Made by a program: the position numbers and the translations under genes
Assembly: GCA_002748755.1 (NCBI GenBank)
Contig: PDTD01000012.1
Span: 1-64,000, forward strand
Direction of reading: 5' to 3'
Origin: Desulfobulbus propionicus
GTDB lineage: Bacteria; Desulfobacterota; Desulfobulbia; Desulfobulbales; Desulfobulbaceae
DNA: 64,000 nt
In this document: positions 26,713-35,515 of the stretch, piece after piece
Position numbering within the stretch: position 1 is the stretch's first letter
Layout of the letters: each line of letters starts with the position of its first letter
The notes under the pieces: model-generated
Database searches by the model: none
Seen by the model: only the letters and a program-made list of their open reading frames with translations
What the model was told of the DNA's origin: nothing

Positions 26713-27993
26713 ATTTTCGCCAACCGTTTCAGTTTTTTCTCGTTGCAGCGCCTGATAGAGCAACTCCATGGTGTGAAGCACTTTGATTTGTATCTCTGCC
26801 TGCTCAAGGGCGTCCCGGAGCTGGATCATGCATCCGGGGCAGGATGTGGCCACATACTCGGCGCCTGATTGCTTGATATTGGCGGCCTTACGCTCTCCTA
26901 TTTGTTGAGATTGTTCATAATGGGTTAGAGAAAAGGTGCCGCCAAGGCCGCAACAGACAGCGGCCTCTTCCATTTCTGTAAAACGTATCCCAGGCAGGGC
27001 CTTGAGCAATTCACGTGGTTCCCTGGTTATGCCATTGGTTCGCAGGTGACATGGATCATGATAGGTCACGGTGGGCAAATCTTGAGAAGCCGACCGGTGC
27101 GCCAGACGTTTGTGGATTTCCTGACGATGAAGAAAAACATGGATATCCATCACCTTGCTGCTGAATGCTTCCACTGGACCGACCATGGTTTCCGGCAAGG
27201 CACGTATACCCGCCAGACAGGAAGCGCATCCGGTGAGAATATAGTCCACCCTGCGATTGGCGAAGGCTGCTATGTTCTGGTGAACCAACTTTTCAATGAT
27301 TGCTCCGTTGCCCGCTGAACGGGCCGGAATACCGCAGCAGCCCTGGCTGTGCGGAAAAGCAATGGAATACCCCAGGAGGCGGAGCACCTCGATCATGGCT
27401 GCCCCGATATTGGGGTAGAAGTAGGTAATGCCGCATCCGGCAAAGAGACCGATCACGGGCTTGTCTGGGCTCCCCGGCAGGAATTCGGGATAGATCGCAA
27501 AGAGGTTCTTGGCCGAAAACCGTGGTACTGTCCGTTGCTCCATACTGTGCAGGGGAAACCGAAGGCGCAACCCGCTGGAGGCAGGAATTTCCCGAAAAAG
27601 GGCAGGGGAGAGGCTTCGGGTAATCCCGGCAAGTTTGCGCATGAGGGGGGCAGAGCCGGTTATAGTGCTCACTGCCCGGCCAGTGAAAGACATGCCAGAC
27701 TGTCGATGTAACTCCCGGCGAACAGCTCCGACTATCTTGTCTGTGGGTACCTTGTTGGGACATTTGAGTACACAGGAACCGCACATCAGGCACATGGACA
27801 TGTCTTCTGTCAGCCGCTTTCCGGCCTGTACATCCCCGGCTAACATGGCCGCAGCCAACGCGAGTTTACCCCGCGCCACAGAGCCTTCACTCCGCTCCTG
27901 GTGGTAGGCTGGGCAGTGCGCTTGGCAGGCGCCGCAACGGACACATTGTTTGATTTCAGATGCGTACTCCTGCAGTGTCTTGTTGCGGATCAT
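26710..27993 (-). CDS. glcF: Glycolate/lactate oxidase iron-sulfur subunit (GlcF-like)
   Basis: 427 residues. Two [4Fe-4S] motifs lie near the N-terminus (CVRCGACQAHCP and CLMCGSCVLKCP), and two CCG domains lie later (CGITYFYPNIGAAMIEVLRLL ... HSQGCCGIPA, and CHLRTNGITREPRELL ... EEAAVCCGLGG). This is the electron-transfer partner of the flavin subunit GlcD, passing electrons to quinone or another carrier. The gene begins 4 bases after glcD on the same strand. The substrate (glycolate, D-lactate or another 2-hydroxyacid) cannot be settled by sequence. Its stop lies at the edge of a 63-bp repeat derivative. Confidence 0.88.
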   Translation of the reverse strand: MIRNKTLQEYASEIKQCVRCGACQAHCPAYHQERSEGSVARGKLALAAAMLAGDVQAGKRLTEDMSMCLMCGSCVLKCPNKVPTDKIVGAVRRELHRQSGMSFTGRAVSTITGSAPLMRKLAGITRSLSPALFREIPASSGLRLRFPLHSMEQRTVPRFSAKNLFAIYPEFLPGSPDKPVIGLFAGCGITYFYPNIGAAMIEVLRLLGYSIAFPHSQGCCGIPARSAGNGAIIEKLVHQNIAAFANRRVDYILTGCASCLAGIRALPETMVGPVEAFSSKVMDIHVFLHRQEIHKRLAHRSASQDLPTVTYHDPCHLRTNGITREPRELLKALPGIRFTEMEEAAVCCGLGGTFSLTHYEQSQQIGERKAANIKQSGAEYVATSCPGCMIQLRDALEQAEIQIKVLHTMELLYQALQREKTETVGEN

Positions 27994-27997
27994 GGTG

Positions 27998-29410
27998 TTA
28001 CAGAGAAGGGTTGACCAGCTGTTCAGGAGGTGTTTCCAGAAAGATCTTTCCGGGATTCATGATATTCTTGGGGTCCAATGCTTTTTTGAGCAGTTGCATA
28101 TACCTGAGTGTTGCCGGATCTATCTGCAGCCGTAAAAATGGTGCTTTGGCCGTCCCTATGCCGTGCTCTCCACTGATGGAGCCGCCCAGGGCAACAGTTT
28201 CCTTGAAAATCTCCAGCAATACCTTGTCCACAGTCTGCTGCATTCCTGGCTCCTGGAGATCAACCATAACATTAACATGGATATTACCGTCCCCGGCATG
28301 GCCAAAATTGACAATGGGCAGGTTATAGCTTTTGCTGATCCTGTCCAGAGCACGGATCATATCCGGCACCTTGCTGCGGGGCACCACGATGTCTTCGTTG
28401 AACTTGTCAGGATTGATCTTTCGCATGCTGGGGCTGACTCCACGACGAACATCCCAGATGGCCTCGGCCTCCGTGTGGTCTTCGGCAACCCTATGTTCCA
28501 GGAGATCAAGGGGCTCCATGAGCTGAAGAATGGCCCTGGTCTGTTTTTCCAATATGTCCGGGTCACCATCCACTTCTATGATCAAGAGGGCACGGCAGGC
28601 AGCACGCAGCGGCATTTCGGTCTTCCCCCGGATACATGCTATGGTGGAGGCATCCAGGAATTCCAGGGTAGTTGGAATGATTTTGTTGCGGATGATGATG
28701 GAGACAGCCCTGGCCGCTCCATCAATGGAGGCGAACTGAATCAGCATGGTCTTTTTGGCAGCAGGTCTGGGAAGAAGTTTAACGATGATACGGGTAACAA
28801 TGCCCAAGGTGCCTTCTGAACCGACAAACAACTTCGTCAAATCATAGCCAGCGACATTTTTCATGGTTATGCCACCGGTATGAATGATGTCACCGGTAGG
28901 AGTAACAACTTCCAGGCCAAGGATATAATCCCTGGTAACCCCGTATTTGACACAACGGGGGCCTCCCGCGCATTCAGCTACATTGCCGCCCATGGTACTG
29001 AATGCCTTAGAGGCCGGATCAGGCGGATAAAAGAGTCCCCGTTTGGCCACCTCTTTCTGGAGGTGTGCCGTAACTACTCCCGGTTCCAGGGTTGCGGTCA
29101 GATTGTCTTCGTCAATTTCCAGGATCGCGTCCATTTTGGTCAGTACAACCACAATACCGCCCTCCACTGGTAATGAGCCACCGGTACAACCACTCCCTGC
29201 TCCTCTGGGAAGAACAGGTATGTGATGTTGGTTGGCCAGTTGGACAATTGCCCTGACCTCTTGGCTTGAACAGGCGTACACAACAACATCGGGCATGTAC
29301 TGTTTCTGGGTGGCGTCATAACTGTGGGTCAGACGGTCAGACTCCTCGGTCAAAACATTCTCCCGGCCCACAATGTTGTGCAGGGATCTGATAAGGTGTT
29401 TCTCCAACAT
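27998..29410 (-). CDS. glcD: FAD-linked 2-hydroxyacid oxidase (GlcD-like)
   Basis: 470 residues, matching the length of GlcD. The PCMH-type FAD domain shows VLPRGAGSGCTGGSLPVEGGIVV, the motif NVAECAGGPRCVKYGVTRDYILGLEVV and GGITMKNVAGYDLTKLFVGSEGTLGIV. The C-terminal domain has FGHAGDGNIHVN and SGEHGIGTAKAP, the FAD-oxidase C motif with conserved His residues. It oxidises a 2-hydroxyacid to the ketoacid and passes electrons to GlcF. Its start codon overlaps the last base of the aroK stop (TAATG), and glcF follows 4 bases after its end, so all three are one transcript. Confidence 0.93.
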   Translation of the reverse strand: MLEKHLIRSLHNIVGRENVLTEESDRLTHSYDATQKQYMPDVVVYACSSQEVRAIVQLANQHHIPVLPRGAGSGCTGGSLPVEGGIVVVLTKMDAILEIDEDNLTATLEPGVVTAHLQKEVAKRGLFYPPDPASKAFSTMGGNVAECAGGPRCVKYGVTRDYILGLEVVTPTGDIIHTGGITMKNVAGYDLTKLFVGSEGTLGIVTRIIVKLLPRPAAKKTMLIQFASIDGAARAVSIIIRNKIIPTTLEFLDASTIACIRGKTEMPLRAACRALLIIEVDGDPDILEKQTRAILQLMEPLDLLEHRVAEDHTEAEAIWDVRRGVSPSMRKINPDKFNEDIVVPRSKVPDMIRALDRISKSYNLPIVNFGHAGDGNIHVNVMVDLQEPGMQQTVDKVLLEIFKETVALGGSISGEHGIGTAKAPFLRLQIDPATLRYMQLLKKALDPKNIMNPGKIFLETPPEQLVNPSL

Positions 29411-29931
29411 TATTTTATACTCTGTTGTGGGGATACCTTCCAGTGCTGCGCTACCTCAGCGGCAATGTCTTCCTGGTCCCTCAGCTGGCAGGAAATGGTC
29501 CTGTCTGCGTAGCGGTTATAGAGTTGCTGCCGCTCATCAAAGAGTTCCTGAAAGGTCTGGTCCTTTCTCTTGGCAATCCCGCGGTTATCGAAATTTTTTA
29601 TGCGACGGTTGATTTCTTCCAGGGAAACCTGGAGGAATACGATGGTGGAGATGGATTGCAGGTGACGCATGGCCCGGTCGCTGTATGCTGCGCTGCCACC
29701 AGTGGCAATGACATGATGAGTAAGGTTGAGTTTACAGATCTCCTTTTCCTCAATGTGGCGCAAATTCAGGTGATCGGTTTGATTCAGGATCTGCTGCAGA
29801 GATTGCTGTTGGTTAATCTGGATAAGCACATCTGTGTCTATAAATCCCATGGCAAGGTTTTTTGCCAGGATGATGCCGATGGTGCTTTTACCCGCACCAG
29901 GCATGCCGATGAGAGTGAGATTGGTTTTCAT
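29410..29931 (-). CDS. aroK: Shikimate kinase
   Basis: 173 residues. The P-loop GMPGAGKSTIG, the substrate Asp in GFIDTDVLIQ, the RHIEEKEICKL box (xRxxE) and VIATGGSAAYSD (GGG-type motif, here GGS) give a shikimate kinase; RRIKNFDNRGI is the lid region. It phosphorylates the 3-hydroxyl of shikimate with ATP on the way to chorismate. The usual lid Arg lies in NRGIAKR. It is the first gene of a minus-strand set with glcDF, an unusual partnership, and shares a base with the glcD start. GMPGAGKST with single GK is standard. Confidence 0.86.
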   Translation of the reverse strand: MKTNLTLIGMPGAGKSTIGIILAKNLAMGFIDTDVLIQINQQQSLQQILNQTDHLNLRHIEEKEICKLNLTHHVIATGGSAAYSDRAMRHLQSISTIVFLQVSLEEINRRIKNFDNRGIAKRKDQTFQELFDERQQLYNRYADRTISCQLRDQEDIAAEVAQHWKVSPQQSIK

Positions 29932-30903
29932 GTAAATCCGTTTTGTAGCGGTGCTGAATCTTGCGCCAGTGATATCAAATCACCGTAACTGATGGTACAA
30001 ACTCACGGAAGAGAATATGTTGATTGCGCATCGTTTCTGCAGGAAATATGATCAGAGAAAGATGCCTGCTTTGTAATGCTACTTCTAATAACCATTCCTC
30101 GGCGAAACGCTACCTCTTTGTGTTGTTGGCTTTCAAAAACAGCTTTAAAAAGCGCTGTTGGACATACGCCCTTCTTGTGGTCATCTCACATGAACACTTT
30201 GTTCATGAAAAGACGGGCATCGCAAGAATCCGGGTGATTGTTGTTACAATATCGGCAGTACCCACTTGTTCAAGATGTTTTTATGGAGAAAAACCATTCG
30301 GGTCGCCTTTTCTTTCATTAATTATTTTGACACTGCCATAAGTTCGGGTGTACTATTTGCATACGCCCCGGTAAGGTCGGAGCCTGTATGACACCAAGTG
30401 TCGTGGTGCATCAATAGGAGGAACCTGGCCAGGATATACGGTTGGGCAAGGTTGTGTGTACTGAAAAGGGGTTTGGCGAGCAGTCCAGAATCATCTCGAA
30501 AATCATCCTCGAAAAGAAGGCATGGTACTTGGATAGGGGTTGTACTGTTGATACATCTTTGGCATCTGTTGCAATGGAAAGGTCCTGGTAGGGGATTGCA
30601 CAGGATAGCGTCAATAAGTGGGATCTTGTATCACAGGGGAAAGGTTGACTCGGGACTACGATGTGATCCGGCTGGGAACCCCGGGGCGGCAATGGAGTCC
30701 TTTACCACCGATGTTGGCGATGATTTTTCTGAACACAGATTTTTTTTGCCTGTGGCGCAAGTTGGCCTACGGTTTGCATATTTGAGCAAGTTGGCCTACG
30801 GTGTACATATTTGACAATATCCTTGTTTGCTGCGATGATAAACAGTGTTTTACTCCAAGACGGCAAGATGTGCGGAAAAGGCCAGAAAGGAGCGCTGATT
30901 TTT
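29932..30903. other. Long non-coding region upstream of aroK and repeat copy C
   Basis: About 970 bases with no supported gene. Frames at 30024-30341 and 30398-30814 (plus) and 30411-30692 (minus) have no family resemblance or good ribosome site. The stretch contains a perfectly phased 29-base tandem duplication (30757-30814). Fragments such as CATGAACACTTTGTTCATGA near 30190 recall the family's small hairpin, but too loosely to call. Confidence 0.5.
30757..30814. repeat. 29-bp tandem duplication
   Basis: Two abutting 29-base units, 30757-30785 and 30786-30814, each starting GCAAGTTGGCCTACGG and ending CATATTTGA, with only two differences in the middle. Only two units exist. It lies 90 bases before repeat copy C. 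Confidence 0.9.
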
Positions 30904-31130
30904 TAGTGCGGATTTTCCATGAACAATGCGTCTTATCTGAGAAAAAAGAGACCAAAACAGATGAATGGACTGTTGGTGAGCGGGTTCTCATTTCGATAAA
31001 ATGTGCATCAACACGCAGCCCTGAAGGAACTATCTTCGGCAGTCTTTTGGCAACACATATGCCTCAGTAGGATGAGGTGCTTGAAACACCCGAACCTGGC
31101 GCCACCGGAGCAGATGAGAACTCCGGGGTA
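30904..31130 (+). repeat. Dispersed 225-bp repeat, copy C
   Basis: Forward copy of 227 bases, from TAGTGCGGATTTTCCATG to GATGAGAACTCCGGGGTA. The small hairpin region (TCTTATCTGAGAAAAAAGAG) and the ATCTTCGGCAGTCTTTTGGC segment of the long stem are well kept. It lies 114 bases upstream of the chemoreceptor ATG, on the coding strand. Confidence 0.88.
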
Positions 31131-31244
31131 GGTCTATGGAGTTCATTGAGGTTGCGTGGAATCACAGACGTTTTTTCATGGATCTGACAGGTGTTAACCA
31201 TTTGGAACAACTCCAAGGTACCCTAGTGGAAAAAAGGTGATAAA

Positions 31245-33275
31245 ATGAAAAGCTTTAACCGGAAAAGTTTGTCTTTACGAAATAAATACGTCTTTTTTAT
31301 CGCGCCTATTGTGGCCTTGGCGATATCGATTATTGCTATGTTCGGGTATCGGTATATGCAAGAAGAAATTACTGAGGGGCTCCATCGCGAAATGATGCTC
31401 CACGCCACAAAGACGTCTTTATTTCTGGACCAGCTTCTCATAAAAGAGCGCTCTTTGGCGCAAGGGCTGGCTGCTGCGACAGAAGATATTTTGAGCGAGA
31501 TGTATGTTGCAGAAGCGTATGAGCGTCTATTGACCCAATTTGTTAAGATTTATCCCGAAACGGCTGGCATGGGAATCTGGTTTAAAAAAAATGCATTCCC
31601 AGGGAGAAACAAAGCGGCCCCCTATGTGTTTAGAGACGCCAACCGCTTTGTCGCCAGCGATGAATATACCACAAATGATTTTGATATATGGACCAGTGAA
31701 TGGTACAAGGTTGGCACGAAAAACAGAGAAGGCGGATGGACAGCCGCTTATAAGGACGCAGTTTCAGGCGTTTCTATGACAACAATTTCATATCCGTTCT
31801 ATGACAAACAGGGCGCCCTGATGGGCTGTGTGACGTCGGATGTTGATATTTCGAGTTTAAAAAAGACTGTCAGCAATATGAAGGTCGGCTATGGCGGTAA
31901 GCCGTTTCTTCTGTCAGCTACTGGCACCTTTCTTGCCGGTGCGTCTGATGATCGTCTGCTGACGGAAAAGGCCCAGGATAATGCCAACAACCAGTTTGCT
32001 GCTGGCATACGATCCATGCTGGCTGATAAAAAGGCAGGCTTTTTTGAGTACAAGGAGGGCGACAATGCGTTTTTTGTCTTTCATGCGCCTGTCAATGAAA
32101 CCGGATGGTTTATTGTCTTGCAATTTAACAAGGACGTAGCCCTGTCCAATCTACATCGCTTGCTGAAACTGACGATTGGCATTGGCCTGGCATCTGTCAT
32201 CGTTTTGATTCTGGCTGTCCTTATTTTTACACGTATTGTGGTTATCAATCCGACAAGGAAGATGGTAGAGAGGTTCAAAGATATTGCAGAGGGCGAAGGG
32301 GATTTGACCATGCGCCTGGATATTGCATCAAAGGATGAGTTGGGAGAACTGACATCCTGGTTCAATATCTTCATGGAAAAGATGCAAGCCATTGTGAAGG
32401 AAATCGGTCAAAATACAGGATTGCTGGATAAGGCATCCCAAGGTGTAGCAGGGATTGCGCTGGAATTATCTTCCCATACGGAGTCTGCATCAGAGCGGGC
32501 CAACAACGTGGCGGCGTCAACTGAAAAGCTCAATGCCAATATTGCCACCTTTGCCGCTGCCATGGAGCAAGCGACGACCAATGCATCAGCAGTGGGAAGC
32601 GCGTCTGAGGAGATGTCTGCCACCATTTCCCAAATTGTAGAGAATGTACAAAAGGCGTCGCAAATATCCACCGCTGCGGTAGACCAGGCAGAAAAAACGG
32701 CAGAAAGGATGGCGGAACTGGAGCAGAATGCCGTGAAGATTTCAAGTATTACGGAAACGATTACCGATATTTCCGATAAAACCAATTTGCTGGCCTTGAA
32801 CGCGACCATTGAAGCTGCGCGCGCCGGAGAGGCGGGGAAGGGATTTGCAGTGGTTGCCACGGAAATTAAAGAGTTGGCAGCTCAAACGGCCGGAGCTACA
32901 AAGAGTATCAATGATCAGATCAGCGGAATTCAGGGAACATCAGCGCATTCCATTTCCGCCATAAATGATATTGCTCAAATTATCCATCAGGTCAATTCGC
33001 TGATAGGGGTGATTACCACATCGGTGGAAGAGCAGTCTGCAACAGCCCAGGAGATTGCCGAGAATATTTCGCAGTCTAATCAGTGCTTTATGGATATAAA
33101 TGCCAATATTAACCAGGGTGCGTCTCTCTCAGGTGAAATCAGCGGTGATATTTCTCAGGTGAGCGAGGTGTCCAGCCAGATTGCTGGGAAAAGTGCTGGG
33201 TTGACAACCCAGGCAAAACGCCTTGAGGGTCTTGCCGCATCCTTGGAAAAGATTGTTAATTCTTTTCAAGTATAA
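31245..33275 (+). CDS. Methyl-accepting chemotaxis protein
   Basis: 676 residues. A first membrane helix (~18-38) is followed by a periplasmic double-Cache-type sensor ([31 protein letters not shown] and [20 protein letters not shown], as in dCache_1), a second helix (~308-330), a HAMP domain ([27 protein letters not shown]), and a cytoplasmic signalling hairpin with the conserved tip [37 protein letters not shown]. It would bind a small ligand outside and control CheA. No che genes lie nearby. AAGGTGATAAA precedes the ATG. Repeat copies C and D flank it on both sides, in the same orientation as the gene. Confidence 0.94.
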   Translation: MKSFNRKSLSLRNKYVFFIAPIVALAISIIAMFGYRYMQEEITEGLHREMMLHATKTSLFLDQLLIKERSLAQGLAAATEDILSEMYVAEAYERLLTQFVKIYPETAGMGIWFKKNAFPGRNKAAPYVFRDANRFVASDEYTTNDFDIWTSEWYKVGTKNREGGWTAAYKDAVSGVSMTTISYPFYDKQGALMGCVTSDVDISSLKKTVSNMKVGYGGKPFLLSATGTFLAGASDDRLLTEKAQDNANNQFAAGIRSMLADKKAGFFEYKEGDNAFFVFHAPVNETGWFIVLQFNKDVALSNLHRLLKLTIGIGLASVIVLILAVLIFTRIVVINPTRKMVERFKDIAEGEGDLTMRLDIASKDELGELTSWFNIFMEKMQAIVKEIGQNTGLLDKASQGVAGIALELSSHTESASERANNVAASTEKLNANIATFAAAMEQATTNASAVGSASEEMSATISQIVENVQKASQISTAAVDQAEKTAERMAELEQNAVKISSITETITDISDKTNLLALNATIEAARAGEAGKGFAVVATEIKELAAQTAGATKSINDQISGIQGTSAHSISAINDIAQIIHQVNSLIGVITTSVEEQSATAQEIAENISQSNQCFMDINANINQGASLSGEISGDISQVSEVSSQIAGKSAGLTTQAKRLEGLAASLEKIVNSFQV

Positions 33276-33330
33276 GGACAAGGGTTTTAAGCCCACCCGG
33301 CAGGCCCAGCTGCCGTATTGTTTGAAAAGA

Positions 33331-33554
33331 AGCCCGGATTTCCCATGAAGAATCTGTTTCATTTGAGAAAAAAGTGAAAAAACAGATGGATGAGATGGCC
33401 GTGAGCAGCCTCAAATTCAGACAAACTGTTCATTTAAGATTAGGCCAAGCGGTGCCATCTTCGGCAGTTTTTTGGCAACACCTATACCCAAGTGGAATGA
33501 GGTGCCAAGATACTGCCGAACCTGGTGCCACCTGAGCTGATGAGAAATCCAAGC
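33331..33554 (+). repeat. Dispersed 225-bp repeat, copy D
   Basis: Forward copy, 224 bases, from AGCCCGGATTTCCCATG to TGATGAGAAATCCAAGC. The long stem is easy to see: GCGGTGCCATCTTCGGCAGT on the left and ACTGCCGAACCTGGTGCCAC on the right, imperfectly complementary, around a loop with CCAAGTGGAATGAGG. It starts 55 bases after the chemoreceptor stop. Confidence 0.9.
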
Positions 33555-34434
33555 GAAGGGTTCCTGATTATTATTTCGCTGTTATTATGAACTCAGTTGC
33601 TTCAGCTTTCATGTAACTGGTAAGGAGCACCCTTTTCAAGGTGGTATGCATTTTTTACATGATTCAAGTAAATACCCTGAAAGTACCGTCAAGAAAAAAG
33701 CTTTCCATTACCGCTGTTAAGAGTGTCTTTAACAAGAAGTATATTGCAATATACTGGTAGAAAATCGCTATTCTTTCAATGCGTTGGACATTTTTGACTT
33801 TTCTGCATTTTTTCCAGGGCAAACACTCTAGTATCATAGCAATAAATGGCGTAAAGAGGGGGCTTGGATATCTATGCATGCCACTCTGTACGAAAAAGAT
33901 CGAATTTAACAATGGCTAAAAGAAAATTTGGGTTGTACTTTTGAAATAGTCAAGTCCTCTAATGATACAAAAAGATGCAAAATACTTCCTCGACATTTGG
34001 TAGTAGAAAAGAGATATTAGGTTTCTTAATAGTTTCATTTGATTGAATGAACATTTAAAAAACTCCATATAATAAGCGACAACATCATGGATATCGGTAT
34101 GATGATATTGCTCTCAATAGGATGCTGCCAGTTTAATCTCTAACTTATTATTCATTATCAAACATTCCCTAAGAGAAAATACTCTTGTGCACTACCAAAA
34201 ATTTACACCTAGTACATCCTGATCTAATGATCATTCTATGATCCCAACGCAGTGGTGATTTATTGTACAAATCCAACAACTATTGTTGTTCAATTTATAT
34301 ACAGGGTCGTTTGTATATGAGTTATTTAACCATGGGTTTGTACACTAGGAAACTGGAAATGGCAAAAATATTCTTTATTTCCCAATAACTGGAAATATAT
34401 GGGATTTTGATTCAGATCTAAAACGAGAAGAACA
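33555..34434. other. A/T-rich non-coding region before the Crp/Fnr gene
   Basis: About 880 bases, clearly more A/T-rich than the flanking genes. The only frame of size (33664-33912, minus, 82 codons) lacks motifs. The right end contains two copies of AACTGGAAAT (34350 and 34387 region) and an FNR-box-like palindrome just before the regulator gene. It may be the remains of lost DNA or a large control region. Confidence 0.5.
34407..34420. promoter_or_regulatory. FNR-box-like palindrome upstream of crp/fnr gene
   Basis: TTGATTCAGATCTA matches the Crp/Fnr-family box TTGAT-N4-ATCAA at nine of ten specified positions. It ends 14 bases before the ATG of a Crp/Fnr regulator, a position suited to self-repression. 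The assignment is inferred; no experimental site is known to me. Confidence 0.45.
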
Positions 34435-35097
34435 ATGCAAAAAGATGCAGATTTGCAAAAAAGTTTTTTGTTTCAAGGGCTACAGGAAGATCAGCTTGCA
34501 TCCCTTGCAAATATTGCAGTCAGCCGAAGCTACGCCCGTGGAAAGACCGTTTTTATGGAAGGGGATCCCTGTATCGGCTTCTATATGATTACAGCGGGAC
34601 AAGTAAAAATTTACAAGACGTCCTCCACCGGCAAGGAACAAATACTGCACGTTTTTGGCCCAGGAGAACCCTTTGGAGAAGTACCAGTGTTCTACGGCAG
34701 GCCCTTTCCTGCAACGGCAACCGTCCTGGTGGATTCCGAGGTTCTTTTTTTCCCTCGAAAAGAATTTGTCGAGCTGATCACGGCCAATTCTTCCCTGGCT
34801 CTGAGCATGCTTGCCGTTCTCTCCCTCAGGCTTCGTCAATTTGTCACCAAGGTGGAGAATCTCTCACTGAAGGAGGTCCCTGCCAGGCTGGCCGCCCATC
34901 TTCTGTATTTGGCAGAGGAGCAGGGCAGGAAAGACAGAGTGGATCTGGATATTTCCAAGGGACATCTTGCCAGCCTGCTGGGAACTTCGCCGGAAACCCT
35001 TTCCCGTATACTGACCCGCATGAAAGAAGATGGCTTAATCAGAGTAGAAGGGAAGGTAATCTACCTGCTCGATAAAGAGGCGTTGGGGTTTGGCTGA
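34435..35097 (+). CDS. Crp/Fnr family transcription regulator
   Basis: 220 residues. The N-terminal cyclic-nucleotide-like domain (residues ~12-125) has YARGKTVFMEGDPCIGFYMITAGQVKIYK and FGPGEPFGEVPVFYGRPFPATA; a central dimer helix (~130-150) follows, then a helix-turn-helix DISKGHLASLLGTSPETLSRILTRMKEDGLI with recognition helix residues SPETLSR. It has no Cys cluster for an oxygen-sensing FeS centre (the only Cys is in DPCIG), so it is not a classical FNR; redox, nitrosative or sulfur signals are possible. It is convergent with the rhodanese/MBL gene, with repeat copy E in between. A Fnr-type box lies just before its start. Confidence 0.9.
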   Translation: MQKDADLQKSFLFQGLQEDQLASLANIAVSRSYARGKTVFMEGDPCIGFYMITAGQVKIYKTSSTGKEQILHVFGPGEPFGEVPVFYGRPFPATATVLVDSEVLFFPRKEFVELITANSSLALSMLAVLSLRLRQFVTKVENLSLKEVPARLAAHLLYLAEEQGRKDRVDLDISKGHLASLLGTSPETLSRILTRMKEDGLIRVEGKVIYLLDKEALGFG

Positions 35098-35189
35098 TAG
35101 TGGACGCATGAGGATGCTGCCCGCTTAGGGGGAGCAAAGATATAGCCGCAGCTCCTGCGCTCTGTGGTGAGCAATCCCGGTTTTACCTC

Positions 35190-35413
35190 AATCCATATTT
35201 CGCATGAACATTTTGTCTTATTTGAGAAAGAAGACACAAACAGATGTATGGAATGTCCCTGAGCAGGAGCACATTTCAACAGACTGTCCACCAAAAATCG
35301 GCCCAGGCGGCGCCATTTTCAGCAGTGTTTTAATAGCATAAAGAGGGTGCTATAATACCCGCCCAAAAAACTGAACGCCTGACAACGTCTTCACTGATGA
35401 GAAATTCGAGCTA
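35190..35413 (+). repeat. Dispersed 225-bp repeat, copy E
   Basis: Forward copy of about 224 bases, more diverged: left end ATCCATATTTCGCATGAACA, right end GATGAGAAATTCGAGCTA. The TTTGTCTTATTTGAGAAAG hairpin region and the GGCGCCATTTTCAGCAGT stem segment are recognisable. The long stem's right arm is damaged. It sits between two convergent genes. Confidence 0.8.
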
Positions 35414-35515
35414 TGGGGCATTCGTCTCGAGATCCTGCGCTCATCCATGGAGATCTGTCTCAGAAGTGATGTCTTGGGCGGGGTGTTGATTTCATTTCCC
35501 TGGGGGAGAGTACGC

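Noticed and set aside
30398-30814. 138-codon plus-strand frame before the chemoreceptor
   Set aside because: No motif or ribosome site; its end includes the 29-bp tandem repeat.
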